Shown: positions 1 through 8,720 of the stretch, piece by piece | Layout: each line of letters starts with the position of its first letter | Position numbering within the stretch: position 1 is the first letter of the stretch | NCBI RefSeq assembly: GCF_034351645.1 | Contig: NZ_CP133782.1 | Coordinates: forward strand, 2,857,001 to 2,921,000 | DNA length: 64,000 nt | From: Pseudomonas sp. DC1.2 | Lineage (GTDB): Bacteria > Pseudomonadota > Gammaproteobacteria > Pseudomonadales > Pseudomonadaceae | Direction of reading: 5' to 3' | Notes under the pieces: generated by a model | Seen by the model: only the letters and a program-made list of their open reading frames with translations | Databases searched by the model: none | What the model was told of the DNA's origin: nothing | Made by a program: the position numbers and the translations under genes

Positions 1-681
1 GCCGCCCGCCACCGAGCGTTCATCGCTGCCGAAGGGCAACCGCGCGGCAGCGGCGAGCATGAACAGCGGATGCGCGCCGACCACCATGGCCACACGCAAC
101 TCTTCGCCACGTTCCCGAGCGGTTTGCAGCATGCGCCACAGGTGACCGCGCGAGTGCAGGCTGGTGGCAAGGGTCTGCCGGGCATGGCGCATCGAGCGGT
201 GGTAGCTCATGTTGGCGATGCCGGTAACCGGGTCTTCAGCAATGATGATGGCGTTGGTAATGTAAGGGCCGCGATCACTGTCGAAATGCTTGAGCATCGG
301 AAGCAACGCCAGGTCCACGGCTTCGCCTTCGAAGATTTCGTCGAGCACCGGTCCGGTTTCGACGTAGCGCGGCGGGATCGGGTTGTTGGCGCGAGCCTGG
401 AAGGTTTCGTGCAACTGCTCCGGGGAAACACCGAAGATCCGCGCGATGCGGGTCCGGCACGCAAACAGGTTAGTCGCCACGGGTACGCCGAGTTGACCGA
501 CCTTTTCGCAGATCAACAACGGTTCGCGACCTTGGGTGGCCAGGGCGTCGACCAGGGCGGTGACGTCCTGATCGGCAGAGAGTTGTTCCTGAACAGTCAG
601 CACATCGTCCGGGTATTGCCGGCGATAGGCGTCGATGAAATCGTGGAAATCCTGGGTGTCGCCGAGCGTAGAGAGGGTCAT
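1..681 (-). CDS. UbiD family decarboxylase, 3' part beyond window
   Basis: The first 227 codons of a protein that continues past the left edge. The N-terminal sequence (MTLSTLGDTQDFHDFIDAYR, then a segment reading CEKVGQLGVPVATNLFACRT, later TGIGNMSYHRSMRH and VVGAHPLFMLAAAARLP) matches the UbiD family of prenylated-FMN-dependent reversible aromatic or unsaturated acid (de)carboxylases. The ATG at 681 is chosen because GAGGTGAAACC precedes it. It is the last gene of a minus-strand operon behind two amidohydrolase-2 genes, 133 nt after the nearer one, which suggests a joint role in processing an aromatic or heterocyclic carboxylate. The substrate cannot be read from the sequence, and the C-terminal catalytic residues lie outside the window. 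Confidence 0.85.
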   Translation of the reverse strand, partial: MTLSTLGDTQDFHDFIDAYRRQYPDDVLTVQEQLSADQDVTALVDALATQGREPLLICEKVGQLGVPVATNLFACRTRIARIFGVSPEQLHETFQARANNPIPPRYVETGPVLDEIFEGEAVDLALLPMLKHFDSDRGPYITNAIIIAEDPVTGIANMSYHRSMRHARQTLATSLHSRGHLWRMLQTARERGEELRVAMVVGAHPLFMLAAAARLPFGSDERSVAGG

Positions 682-723
682 GGTTTCACCTCGTAAAAAG
701 CAGGCGCACAGGGCTGAGGGTGA

Positions 724-764
724 CGTTCGATCGACAAGCCGTTGGCCTGCCGGTCGATCGAACG
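724..764. repeat. 12-bp perfect inverted repeat between amidohydrolase and UbiD genes
   Basis: CGTTCGATCGAC at 724-735 is perfectly complemented at 753-764, with a 17-nt loop. It lies in the 133-nt gap between the first amidohydrolase stop and the UbiD start. No T-run follows on the minus strand, so an mRNA-stabilising or processing hairpin is likelier than a full terminator. Confidence 0.6.
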
Positions 765-814
765 CCGGTTCATCTGTGCGCCTGAAAGGTCGCTGTGCTC
801 TTGTTTTAAAAAGC

Positions 815-1720
815 CTAGAGGTACGTCGTAGTCAGACGAATGTCCGCCTCGATCAGGTCCTTGGGTGGGGGTGTCGGTTCGATGCCGCACAACCGGGCGA
901 TGTTGTTGCCCAGGTAGTCCTCAAGGTGATCTTCATCGATGCCCAACCCCTGCGGTGCCGGCGAACACAGCACTTCGAGTTCGCGCAACCACATGCCCGG
1001 TTCGTTCGGCGGTGAGTCGGTGCCGAAGACGATCTTGTTGCGCGGCAGATCCTTGGCGAACTCGACGATCCGGGACTGGAAGCACCAGCCGGATTCGCAA
1101 TACACATTCGGCGTGTCCATGGCCATCCAGAACGCTTCGAAAGAGTAGTTGCCGCCGGTCTGGATGCCGAAGTGACCGATGATGAAGTTGACCATCGGGA
1201 ATTCGCGGATGATCGGGTAGAACATCGTCGGGATGGTGTACGGACCGTCACCCGTGTGGATCAGCACCACGATGTTGTACTTGGCGCAGACTTTCATCGC
1301 CGGCCGTAGCCAGTCCAGTGCCCTGTCGGGACGATAGCCGTGCATGTTGGCGTGCAGCTTGAGCATCTTGAAACCGTATTCCTTGATATGAAACTCCAAC
1401 TCTGCCGCACCGTTTTCCGGCCCCCAGCGCGGGTTGAAGTTGAAGTTGCCGATGAACCGATCCGGGTACTTTATGCACAGTTCGGCGATGTACGACATGT
1501 AGTCGCGCACGCCTTCGCGGCCCCGCCGGTTGCCGTCGCGATAACCGGTGTTTCCCGGTGGCGGCTGGATGAAGCCCATGTCGATGCGGCGCGGTTTACC
1601 GTTGATCATGTACGGGCCGTCCATCAGTTTGAGCATGCGCTCGCCGGTAAACGGTTCGCCGGTGTGGCGCCAGGCCTCATCGACCAGGTTGGTGGGGTGC
1701 AGATGGGTATCGATAATCAT
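815..1720 (-). CDS. Amidohydrolase-2 family metal-dependent hydrolase/decarboxylase
   Basis: A 301-aa TIM-barrel protein of the amidohydrolase-2 (ACMSD / gamma-resorcylate decarboxylase-like) family. All expected metal-site elements are visible: DTHLH at residues 4-8 (H6, H8), HTGDGPY with H155, GHFG with H183, and FGTDSPP with D235. Such enzymes use one zinc-like metal for non-oxidative decarboxylation or C-C/C-N hydrolysis. AGGAG lies 7 nt before the ATG, and the start is 4 nt after the stop of an upstream paralogue, so the two are probably translated together. The UbiD gene follows. The exact substrate is not evident; the cluster suggests an aromatic or N-heterocyclic acid pathway. Confidence 0.85.
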   Translation of the reverse strand: MIIDTHLHPTNLVDEAWRHTGEPFTGERMLKLMDGPYMINGKPRRIDMGFIQPPPGNTGYRDGNRRGREGVRDYMSYIAELCIKYPDRFIGNFNFNPRWGPENGAAELEFHIKEYGFKMLKLHANMHGYRPDRALDWLRPAMKVCAKYNIVVLIHTGDGPYTIPTMFYPIIREFPMVNFIIGHFGIQTGGNYSFEAFWMAMDTPNVYCESGWCFQSRIVEFAKDLPRNKIVFGTDSPPNEPGMWLRELEVLCSPAPQGLGIDEDHLEDYLGNNIARLCGIEPTPPPKDLIEADIRLTTTYL

Positions 1721-1724
1721 CGGT

Positions 1725-2654
1725 TCAACTCCTGGCCAGTTGGGTAGTGACAGGGCGCTTCAACTGCGCCTCGGCTTCGGACACGGAACGTGGCGGCGGG
1801 GTCGGTTCGAGGCCGATCATCCGTGCGGTGTTGTTGCCCAGGTATTCTTCGAGGGTGTCCTCGTCGAGATTCAGACCTTGCGGCGGCTCATGACAGAGCA
1901 CTTCCAGCAGGCGCAGCCACATGCCCGGCTCGTTCGGCGGGGTGTCGGTACCGAAGAGGATTTTGTGGGTTGGCAAGACCTTGGCGAATTCGACGATCCG
2001 CGATTGCAGGCACCAGCCCGATTCGCAGTAGACGTTGGGTAGCTCCATCGCCCACTGCATCGGTTCGAACACATAGACACCGCCGGTCTGCACACCGAAG
2101 TGCGCCATGATGAAATCGACGTTAGGGAATTCCTTGATCATCGGCACCCATTCAGACGGGATGCTGTACGGCCCGTCGCCGGTGTGCAGTTTGACCGGAA
2201 TGCCCAGCTCGGCGCATTTCTCGAAGGCCGGACGGACCCAGTCCAGCGCACGGTCCGGGCGATAGGCGTGCATGTTGGCCTGCATCTGGACCATCTTGAA
2301 GCCGTGTTCCTTGACGTAACGTTCAATCGCCTCGACACCGTTTTCCACGCCGCAGCGCGGGTTGTAGACGAAGCAGCCAATGAAGCGATCCGGGTACGTC
2401 TGGACCATCTTCAGCGTGTAAGCCATGTAGGCGTCGATGGACTCGCGGCCGCTGAGTTCGCCGTCGGTCCAGGTGTAAATGGTGTTGCCTTGTGGCGGCT
2501 GGATGAAGGCTTTGTCGATGCGGCGAGGTTTGCCGTTGACCATGTACGGGCCATCCATCATCTCCAGCAGACGCTCGCCGGTGAACGGGTCACCGTCATG
2601 CCTCCAGGCGAGGTCCACCAGGTCGGTGGGATAGCAACTGATATCGATGATCAT
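1725..2654 (-). CDS. Amidohydrolase-2 paralogue lacking the N-terminal HxH metal motif
   Basis: A 309-aa paralogue of the next gene, clearly related along its whole length (the HTGDGPY, AHFGVQTGG, FGTDTPPNEPGMW and GNN-AR motifs are shared). The start at 2654 is preferred over an upstream one at 2708 because AGGAGATCGACTTCA directly precedes it and the MIID N-terminus aligns with the paralogue. Where the paralogue has DTHLH, this protein reads DISCY, so both histidines of the beta-1 HxH metal motif are replaced (S6, Y8). It may be a structural or regulatory subunit of a hetero-oligomer, or use an altered metal site. First gene of the operon. Confidence 0.82.
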   Translation of the reverse strand: MIIDISCYPTDLVDLAWRHDGDPFTGERLLEMMDGPYMVNGKPRRIDKAFIQPPQGNTIYTWTDGELSGRESIDAYMAYTLKMVQTYPDRFIGCFVYNPRCGVENGVEAIERYVKEHGFKMVQMQANMHAYRPDRALDWVRPAFEKCAELGIPVKLHTGDGPYSIPSEWVPMIKEFPNVDFIMAHFGVQTGGVYVFEPMQWAMELPNVYCESGWCLQSRIVEFAKVLPTHKILFGTDTPPNEPGMWLRLLEVLCHEPPQGLNLDEDTLEEYLGNNTARMIGLEPTPPPRSVSEAEAQLKRPVTTQLARS

Positions 2655-2870
2655 TGAAGTCGATCTCCTGATAGCGGGGAAGGGAACCTTGCGGTTCGCA
2701 GCAGCCACGTCCCGGGCAATCGGCCATTTCTATGCGCACTGCTGCGCATTCCCTCGCCTGGTCGCACCCGGCCCGGGACGCTGGCTGCTTGGGGGGAAGT
2801 ATTGGAAGGGGGGAGGGGTTCGTACAATATTAATTGGGCGGGGTGTTGATATGTGTTCGATATGGGGCCA
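2655..2870. promoter_or_regulatory. Upstream region of the amidohydrolase-UbiD operon
   Basis: About 215 bp without a convincing gene, between the operon start and a REP hairpin. It should contain the minus-strand operon promoter. I see no clear sigma-70 boxes, so this rests on position only. Confidence 0.3.
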
Positions 2871-2933
2871 AAAGATCGCAGCCTTCGGCAGCTCCTTGTT
2901 TCTCTGTAGGAGCTGCCGAAGGCTGCGATCTTT
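2871..2933. repeat. REP-type palindrome (perfect 26-bp stem)
   Basis: The arm at 2871-2896 is the exact reverse complement of 2908-2933, with an 11-nt loop. The core, GGAGCTGCCGAAGGCTGCGATC, is the typical REP sequence of fluorescens-group pseudomonads. It lies 5 nt after the stop of the LysR gene and could also end or stabilise that transcript. Confidence 0.85.
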
Positions 2934-2937
2934 AGAT

Positions 2938-3828
2938 CTATTCCAGCGTTTGCGCGACCAACTGCTTGATCACCTCAACCACCGGCGCTACCCGATCGGC
3001 TTGCCCCGGTGGCCATACCGCATACAGGTTGTAATGCGCCGGAATTTGCGCCACGTTCAGCTCTACCAAACGCCCCGCCCGCAACGCATCCGCTGCAAGC
3101 AACCCGCGCACCAGACCGGCGCCAACCCCGGCTTCGGCTGCTGCAATCAGGTTGGCCGCATTATCGAAAACCACCCGCGCATTCGGCTCGGTCGGCGCCA
3201 TTGCTGCTGCATCCAGCCAGGGAATCCACGAGCGCCGCGTATACCCCAGCAGCGGTAATTCCAGCACCTGCGCCGGTGTAATTGGCACCTGCAACCCATG
3301 GCGCTCCAGCAGCGCCGGGGATGCCACCGCAGTCACTCGATCACCGCAGATCTGGGTCATCTCGCAGTCTTCCCAATAGCCATACCCGTAGCGCAGCGCC
3401 AGGTCCACCCGCTCGAACGAGCTGCGATCCGAGCGCGGCATCGACAGCAATACCACTTCATGGTCAGGCAATAAATCGAGCAGTTCCGGTAGCCGTGGAT
3501 TGAGCCAGCTCTGCGCCAGCTCGCTGTCGACATCCAGGGTTAGGCGTTGCGCGACGCTGCGGTTTTTCACCGAGGACAACGCCCGGTCGATTTGCGCCAG
3601 ACCGTCGGACAGCACGCTGGCAAACAATTGCCCGGCATCGGTCAGGTTACTGCCGCCACCTTCGCGTACGAACAGCGGCTGGCCGATGAAGTCTTCCAGG
3701 CTGCGGATCTGCTGGCTGATAGCGCTGTGAGTTAGGTCGAGTTTGCGCGCGGCACTGGAGAAGCTTCCGCTGCGAGCGGCCTGGATGAATGCACTCATGG
3801 ACTGCACCGACGGGTATCGCTTGTACAT
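2938..3828 (-). CDS. LysR family transcriptional regulator (GcvA-like)
   Basis: 296 aa. The N-terminal winged helix-turn-helix (residues ~6-65; [20 protein letters not shown] and [11 protein letters not shown]) is the LysR DNA-binding domain, followed by the periplasmic-binding-like effector domain. The start at 3828 is favoured because AGGAC lies 9 nt upstream and [14 protein letters not shown] matches typical LysR starts; an upstream in-frame start at 4005 would run into the divergent gene. Divergent from the molybdenum hydroxylase genes with a 118-bp gap, it is probably their regulator. The effector is unknown. Confidence 0.88.
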   Translation of the reverse strand: MYKRYPSVQSMSAFIQAARSGSFSSAARKLDLTHSAISQQIRSLEDFIGQPLFVREGGGSNLTDAGQLFASVLSDGLAQIDRALSSVKNRSVAQRLTLDVDSELAQSWLNPRLPELLDLLPDHEVVLLSMPRSDRSSFERVDLALRYGYGYWEDCEMTQICGDRVTAVASPALLERHGLQVPITPAQVLELPLLGYTRRSWIPWLDAAAMAPTEPNARVVFDNAANLIAAAEAGVGAGLVRGLLAADALRAGRLVELNVAQIPAHYNLYAVWPPGQADRVAPVVEVIKQLVAQTLE

Positions 3829-3946
3829 GCTGTTAGTCCTACTTACACAGGATGGCAGAAATCGTCGCTGGCCCGATTTTCCGCAGACTCCCAATAATCG
3901 GCGACCAGGCCTGCACAAAGACGGGCCGCTCTCTTGGAGCCTGACA
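3829..3946. promoter_or_regulatory. Divergent promoter region, LysR / molybdenum hydroxylase
   Basis: A 118-bp spacer between divergently transcribed genes, the usual place for a LysR operator and both promoters. GGAG at ~3936 is the ribosome binding site of the Fe-S subunit. No specific LysR box is assigned. Confidence 0.45.
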
Positions 3947-4411
3947 ATGATCGAATTCACGGTAAACGACGAACGACACGAGCTGGTAGAGACATCGCCC
4001 TCCATGCCCTTGTTATGGGTGTTGCGTGATCACTTGAAACTCACCGGCACCAAGTTCGGTTGCGGCATGGGCCTGTGCGGTGCCTGTACCGTGCACCTGG
4101 ACGGTGTCGCAGTACGTTCCTGCCAACTGCCGGTTGCCGCCGTGGCGGGGCACCGCATCACCACCATCGAGGGCTTGTCGCCCACCGAACAGCATCCGCT
4201 GCAACTGGCCTGGGTTGCCGAAGATGTCCCGCAATGTGGTTACTGTCAATCCGGGCAGATCATGTCCGCGGCCGCGTTGCTCAACACCGGTGCGACCGTC
4301 ACCGATGACTCGATCCGCAACGCCATGTCCGGCAACGTGTGCCGCTGCGGCACTTACGGGCGAATCAATAAAGCCATCAAGCGCGCAGCTGCCGCGCCTA
4401 AGGAGGCGTGA
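3947..4411 (+). CDS. [2Fe-2S] subunit of a molybdenum hydroxylase
   Basis: 154 aa in two halves. The N-terminal plant-ferredoxin fold has the CGMGLCGAC cluster motif (C39, C44, C47, with C59), and the C-terminal four-helix domain has CGYC and CRC (C97, C100, C132, C134). This is the small subunit of xanthine-oxidase-family enzymes, closest in layout to isoquinoline 1-oxidoreductase alpha or aldehyde oxidoreductase, and passes electrons from the Mo centre. The ATG at 3947 is preceded by GGAG; an upstream in-frame start at 3743 overlaps the divergent LysR gene. Its stop overlaps the start region of the large subunit, so the two are translationally coupled. Confidence 0.92.
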   Translation: MIEFTVNDERHELVETSPSMPLLWVLRDHLKLTGTKFGCGMGLCGACTVHLDGVAVRSCQLPVAAVAGHRITTIEGLSPTEQHPLQLAWVAEDVPQCGYCQSGQIMSAAALLNTGATVTDDSIRNAMSGNVCRCGTYGRINKAIKRAAAAPKEA

Positions 4412-6624
4412 TGACGTTTATCGACGACACTCAGATCGAACTGCCGCGCCGTCTCTTTCTCAAGCAGGCAGCCACTGTTGCCAGCGGCCTGGCCATTGCG
4501 TTCTATCTGCCCTCAGGCATCGCCGCTACAGACCCGAAAGCACCTGCGCCTGCCAGTGGTTTCGAGCCCAACGCCTGGGTTCGGGTATTGCCCGACGGCA
4601 CGGTGAAACTGGTGGTGCACAAACACGATTCCGGCACAGGCACCCACACCGCATTGGCCGCTTGCGTGGCCGAGGAACTGGACGTCAACCCGATGACCGT
4701 GCAGGTTATATCGCCGGAAAATCCGTTCTTTGAAACCTACATTCACCCGATATGGAAAGTTTTCTCGACGGGTGGCAGCACCAGTGTTTCGCTGGAATAC
4801 GATCGACTGCGGATGGCCGGAGCCACGGCGCGCGCACTGCTCATCACTGCGGCGGCCAAGCAATGGAAAGTCAGTCCCGATAGTTGCACAACCGAAGAGG
4901 GCCGGGTGGTGCACTCCGCCAGCAAACGCAGCCTGGGTTACGGTGAGCTGGTGAGTGTTGCCGCGAAATTGCCAGCACCGGCCAAGATCACTCTGAAGGA
5001 CCCGGCGCAGTTCAAGTACATTGGCAAACTGCGGCAAAAGCGCGATGCGGCGGCCAAGGTTTGCGGGCGATTCAAATATAGCATCGACGTTGAGTTGCCC
5101 GAGATGCTGGTGGCGGTGATTCAGCGCACGCCGGTGGTCGGCGCCACGGTTGTCTCGGTGGATTCCAGTACGGCGTTGCAAGTACCGGGCGTGCGTAAGG
5201 TGATCGCGATTCCCGGCAGGGCTGATGTGCTCGGCGGCAATCAGGAAGGCGTCGCAGTGCTCGCGGACAACTACTGGGCCGCCCAACAGGGTCGTGCGTT
5301 GCTCAAGGTGCAATGGAGCGATTCACCTTTGGCCGGTTTCGACAGCGATCAACTGGCGACGGCGCAAGCAGCGGCCATCCACGACAAGACAGCGCAACGA
5401 GTGTCAGCCATGGCGGTGGGAGACGTCAGCGCTCAATGGCCGAAAGCCGCGAAGCTGCTCGAGGCCGATTACCTCATGCCATACAAGGTGCAGAACCCGC
5501 TGGAACCGATCTGCATTACCGCCGAGGTGAAGAATAACGCCATCACCTACTGGGGCGGCGTTCAGGTGCCATCCTCGGCGCTGGAAGCTGCGCAAACGGT
5601 GTGCAAGATCGCCAAGGACAAGGTCACCATCAACGAGTTGGTGTCCGGTGGCAGCTTCGGGGCGCGGGAGGCCAAGTACTGGTTGTTCGAAGTGGCATAC
5701 CTGGCGCAGCAGGCCAAGGTGCCAGTCAAGTTGATGAACAGCCGTGAAGACGAAATGCGTTCGCTGTTCATGCACCCGGCGACTCTGCATCGAGTCAAAG
5801 GTGCGCTGGATGCTCAGGGCAAACTCATGGCGTTGAAACTTGACGCTGTCTCACCGGCTTCGCCGGAACAGTGGGAACCAGGCTATTTCGAACGCCCCGA
5901 CCACATGGACTACAGCACTACCGAGGCTATCACCGCGTGGGACTTTGCTTATCGTCCTGCGAATCTGGACCTGGTCTGGGTCAGGCACGAAAGTAACGTG
6001 CCCAGCGGTTGGTATCGCTCCGTGAGTTTCATTCCAAATGTGTTTGCCGTCGAAAGTTTCATGGACGAATTGGCACACAGCTCGGGACAGGATCCGTTGG
6101 CCTGTCGCCTAGCCAACATGCAAGGCCGGCCCCGGCACGTCGCGGTGCTGAAGAACGCCGCCGAACGTGCCGGTTGGGGCCAGCCATTGCCGGAAGGGAC
6201 AGCCTTGGGGATCGCCACCAATCAGGGTTACACCAGCTTCATCGCGGTGGTCGCCAGACTTTCGAAAAAAGACGGTGTGATCAAGGTCGATAAGCTCACC
6301 TGCGTGGTCGATTGCGGCCTGGCGGTGTCGCCGGGCGGTGTCGAAGAGCAGATCTACGGCGGCTTGATGTGGGGCCTCGGCCACGCGCTGTTCGACCGCA
6401 TGGACATCAAACAGGGCAGGGTGGTGCAGAGCAACTTCCATGATTACCGGGTGACCCGCATGTCGGACATGCCGGCGGTGGACATCCTGGTGCTGGACGG
6501 CGAGCCGAGCAAACCCGGTGGCGTCGGTGAACTGGGCAGCCCGTCGGTGGCCCCGGCCATCGCCAATGCTCTGTTCAGCCTGACCGGCGTACGCCAGCGC
6601 TCGACGCCACTGACCCTGGGATAA
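4411..6624 (+). CDS. Molybdopterin-binding subunit of xanthine dehydrogenase-family oxidoreductase (Tat-exported)
   Basis: About 737 aa. The N-terminus carries a twin-arginine signal (PRRLFLKQAATVASGLAIAF, residues ~12-31), so the enzyme is probably exported folded to the periplasm. The body is the Mo-cofactor subunit typical of isoquinoline 1-oxidoreductase beta-like proteins; visible elements include VSGGSFGAREAKYW, NVPSGWYRSV and GGVGELGSPSVAPAIANAL near the C-terminus with the catalytic Glu region. The ATG at 4411 is chosen over a GTG one codon earlier because AGGAGG ends at 4406. No FAD subunit or cytochrome gene is adjacent, so the electron acceptor is unknown. It probably hydroxylates an N-heterocycle or aldehyde. 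Confidence 0.9.
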   Translation: MTFIDDTQIELPRRLFLKQAATVASGLAIAFYLPSGIAATDPKAPAPASGFEPNAWVRVLPDGTVKLVVHKHDSGTGTHTALAACVAEELDVNPMTVQVISPENPFFETYIHPIWKVFSTGGSTSVSLEYDRLRMAGATARALLITAAAKQWKVSPDSCTTEEGRVVHSASKRSLGYGELVSVAAKLPAPAKITLKDPAQFKYIGKLRQKRDAAAKVCGRFKYSIDVELPEMLVAVIQRTPVVGATVVSVDSSTALQVPGVRKVIAIPGRADVLGGNQEGVAVLADNYWAAQQGRALLKVQWSDSPLAGFDSDQLATAQAAAIHDKTAQRVSAMAVGDVSAQWPKAAKLLEADYLMPYKVQNPLEPICITAEVKNNAITYWGGVQVPSSALEAAQTVCKIAKDKVTINELVSGGSFGAREAKYWLFEVAYLAQQAKVPVKLMNSREDEMRSLFMHPATLHRVKGALDAQGKLMALKLDAVSPASPEQWEPGYFERPDHMDYSTTEAITAWDFAYRPANLDLVWVRHESNVPSGWYRSVSFIPNVFAVESFMDELAHSSGQDPLACRLANMQGRPRHVAVLKNAAERAGWGQPLPEGTALGIATNQGYTSFIAVVARLSKKDGVIKVDKLTCVVDCGLAVSPGGVEEQIYGGLMWGLGHALFDRMDIKQGRVVQSNFHDYRVTRMSDMPAVDILVLDGEPSKPGGVGELGSPSVAPAIANALFSLTGVRQRSTPLTLG

Positions 6625-6630
6625 GCCGCC

Positions 6631-7530
6631 ATGGACTTGCGCTTGCTGCGGTACTTCATGGCCCTGGCTGAAGAGCTGCACTTCGGCCGGGCGGCCACGC
6701 GGTTGCACATTTGTCAGCCGCCGCTTAGCCAGCAGATTCGTCTGCTGGAAGAGGAGCTGGGTACGCCGTTGTTCGAGCGCAGCCATCATCGGGTCGAGCT
6801 GACGGCGGCCGGGGCGATGCTCAAGGAACAGGCGCCGCTAGTGTTCGAACAACTGAATCGCGCGCTTGATCTGACTCGTCAGACCGGTCGCGGCCAGTTG
6901 GGAGAATTGGAAATCGGCATGATCAGTTCGGTGATGGTCGGGGTACTCCCTCGGGCGTTACACCTGTTTCGCGAGCGCTATCCGCAGGTCACCTGGCGTC
7001 TGCATGAAATGACGCCGGCTGCACAGGTCATGGCATTGAAGGAGAAACGCATCGATGCATGTGTATTCAGGGTAGGCTATGACGATCCGCAGTTGCGCAA
7101 TGAACTGCTGATCTACGAGCCGATCCGGGTGGTGATGCCCGTTGATCATCCGTTGGCCAGACGCGAAAGCCTGGCGCCTTCGGACCTAGCGCAGGAACCA
7201 TTCGTGGCGTTGGAACTCAAGCAGTCGCGGTTTGCCGATTTTCTCTACCAGTGCTGCATCAAGGCGGGATTTACGCCGCAGATTCGTCAGCAGGTGATCG
7301 AGGTTCAGACCTTACTCAGTCTGGTGCGGGCCGGTTTCGGTGTGGCGCTGCTGCCAGCGTCCATCGAACAGATGGCGCCAGCCGGGCTGGTGTTTCGTCG
7401 CCTGACACCGGCATTGCCGGAAGTGCCGCTATACGCCACTTACCGCGCGGACGATGACTCGCCGGTGCTCAAGCTGTTTCTTGATACGTTGCGCGAGTTA
7501 GTCCTCGAGGAAGGGGGTGGTCGAACTTAA
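6631..7530 (+). CDS. LysR family transcriptional regulator
   Basis: 299 aa. The start MDLRLLRYFMALAEELHFGR and the helix-turn-helix (AATRLHICQPPLSQQIRLLEEELGTPLFER) are classic LysR, similar to the BenM/CatR group; the effector-binding domain follows. It lies 6 nt after the molybdenum hydroxylase gene on the same strand, so it is probably co-transcribed with it. With the LysR gene at 2938 the cluster is flanked by two regulators, possibly one for the oxidoreductase and one for the decarboxylase branch. Confidence 0.9.
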   Translation: MDLRLLRYFMALAEELHFGRAATRLHICQPPLSQQIRLLEEELGTPLFERSHHRVELTAAGAMLKEQAPLVFEQLNRALDLTRQTGRGQLGELEIGMISSVMVGVLPRALHLFRERYPQVTWRLHEMTPAAQVMALKEKRIDACVFRVGYDDPQLRNELLIYEPIRVVMPVDHPLARRESLAPSDLAQEPFVALELKQSRFADFLYQCCIKAGFTPQIRQQVIEVQTLLSLVRAGFGVALLPASIEQMAPAGLVFRRLTPALPEVPLYATYRADDDSPVLKLFLDTLRELVLEEGGGRT

Positions 7531-7532
7531 AA

Positions 7533-7640
7533 GGAGCTGCCGAAGGTTCGGGCCGCGTTCGGGCGATCTTTTGATCTTGCCCCAGACCTTTATCAACCGT
7601 CACACGATCGCAGGCTGCGCTAGCTCCTACACCGACCGCG
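7533..7640. repeat. Imperfect REP pair downstream of the LysR gene
   Basis: AGGAGCTGCCGAAGGTTCGGGC near 7533 and CGATCGCAGGCTGCGCTAGCTCCTA near 7606-7630 are diverged, inverted REP arms. They lie just past the last core gene and mark the left margin of the rearranged region. Confidence 0.6.
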
Positions 7641-7695
7641 TAGCGGGCGTTATATCGATGTGGATAACGACCGCAAGAACACCGTGACATTGTCC

Positions 7696-8107
7696 TTATG
7701 TCAGTTCCTCATGCTGGCTGTTTCCGCCCATATTCAGCAAGGTTTCCAATTGTTCTGCAGGCATTGGACGCGCATAGAGAAAACCTGCAACAAGTCGACA
7801 TTCAATTCCCGCAATATCTGCGCCTGCTCTGTCGTTTCTACGCCTTCGGCGACCACGGTCAGGTGCATGCTATGCGCCAGATCCGTGACAGCGCGGACGA
7901 TTGCCTGATCGACGTGGTCGTCGAGAATGTTCAATACAAATGACCGATCAACCTTGAGCGTGTCGACCGGAAACCGCTTGAGATAAGCCAGCGAAGAATA
8001 ACCGGCACCAAAGTCATCGATGGAAATCTGGGCACCGAGATCGTGCAATGCCTGCAACGTCGAGGCGGCTGCTTCGGGGTCGCACATCACCGCCGTCTCT
8101 GTCACTT
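7696..8107 (-). pseudogene. EAL-domain (c-di-GMP phosphodiesterase) fragment, truncated and frameshifted
   Basis: Only the C-terminal third of an EAL domain remains: TETAVM, ISIDDFGAGYSSLAYLKRFP, LKVDRSFV and VAEGVET are all recognisable. The 5' part is lost at about 8105, where IS21 sequence begins. Near 7785 one base is missing: before it the frame gives DLLQ, after it the next frame gives GFLYARPMPAEQLETL, the normal EAL C-terminus, ending at 7696. It therefore cannot make a working phosphodiesterase. The full-length parent would have been a GGDEF-EAL or EAL signalling protein. Confidence 0.85.
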
Positions 8108-8215
8108 GAATCGATCCTGCGCCAAGGCTTGGAAAAGCTACCGCTAGCCCAACAAAACCTTCCGCTGCTGCCCGACGAGCACATCAATCTGCGTGGCCCC
8201 GGCTACTACCACTGA
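8105..8215 (+). pseudogene. IstA transposase C-terminal fragment (IS21 family)
   Basis: The last 36 codons of an IS21-family IstA (reading LPLLPDEHINLRGPGYYH then stop), 20 nt before the istB start and in the usual istA-istB order. The rest of istA is gone, replaced by the EAL fragment. Identified by memory of the family C-terminus. Confidence 0.65.
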
Positions 8216-8235
8216 CCTGAAAAAGGAGCTTCGAA

Positions 8236-8685
8236 ATGCTACCGAACCCGACCTTGGACAAGCTGCAAACCCTGCGTCTGCACGGCATGATCAAGGCGCT
8301 GAGTGAGCAACACGCAACGCCTGACATCAACGACCTTGGCTTCGATGAACGCCTCGGCCTGATGGTCGACCGCGAACTGACCGAGCGTGAAGATGCACGC
8401 TTGAGCACTCGACTCAAAGCGGCCCGACTGCGCCACAACGCTTGTCTTGAAGACATCGACTACCGCAGTTCACGTGGCTTGGACAAGTCTCTGATCCTGC
8501 AACTATGCAGCGGTCAATGGCTACGCGACGGCCTGAACCTGATCATCGGCGGCCCCACCGGCGCGGGCAAAACCTGGCTCCGTTTGCCGCTGCTCAGCGG
8601 CGCTACATGCTTGAACTGCTGGACGACCGCTACGGTAGCCGCTCGCGCAGACCTGAGCGTCGAACATGCTTTGGTCCATGAATAG
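8236..8685 (+). pseudogene. istB: IstB ATPase (IS21 family), internally deleted
   Basis: The N-terminal ~113 residues are a normal IstB transposition helper, with the Walker A motif GGPTGAGKTW and AAGGAG before the ATG. Directly after the Walker A motif the sequence jumps, out of frame, to the segment reading AAAQRRYMLELLDDRYGSRS, which belongs much later in IstB. A large internal deletion is therefore seen, and the similarity stops at about 8645. Non-functional remnant. Confidence 0.8.
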
Positions 8686-8720
8686 ACCATGAGAAAGTAT
8701 TTCGACGCTCAGGTCTGCGC
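8645..8720. repeat. 20-bp perfect inverted duplication at an IS21/hydrolase junction
   Basis: 8645-8664 is the exact reverse complement of 8701-8720. The right arm is coding sequence of the alpha/beta hydrolase fragment (FDAQVCA). The left arm begins exactly where IstB similarity ends. It looks like a fold-back scar from a rearrangement. Confidence 0.7.

Noticed and set aside
70..696. 208-codon plus-strand open frame
   Set aside because: Antisense shadow of the UbiD gene; the minus strand has a clear family match and RBS.
4513..5313. 266-codon minus-strand frame
   Set aside because: Antisense to the molybdopterin subunit, no RBS, His/Arg-rich shadow composition.
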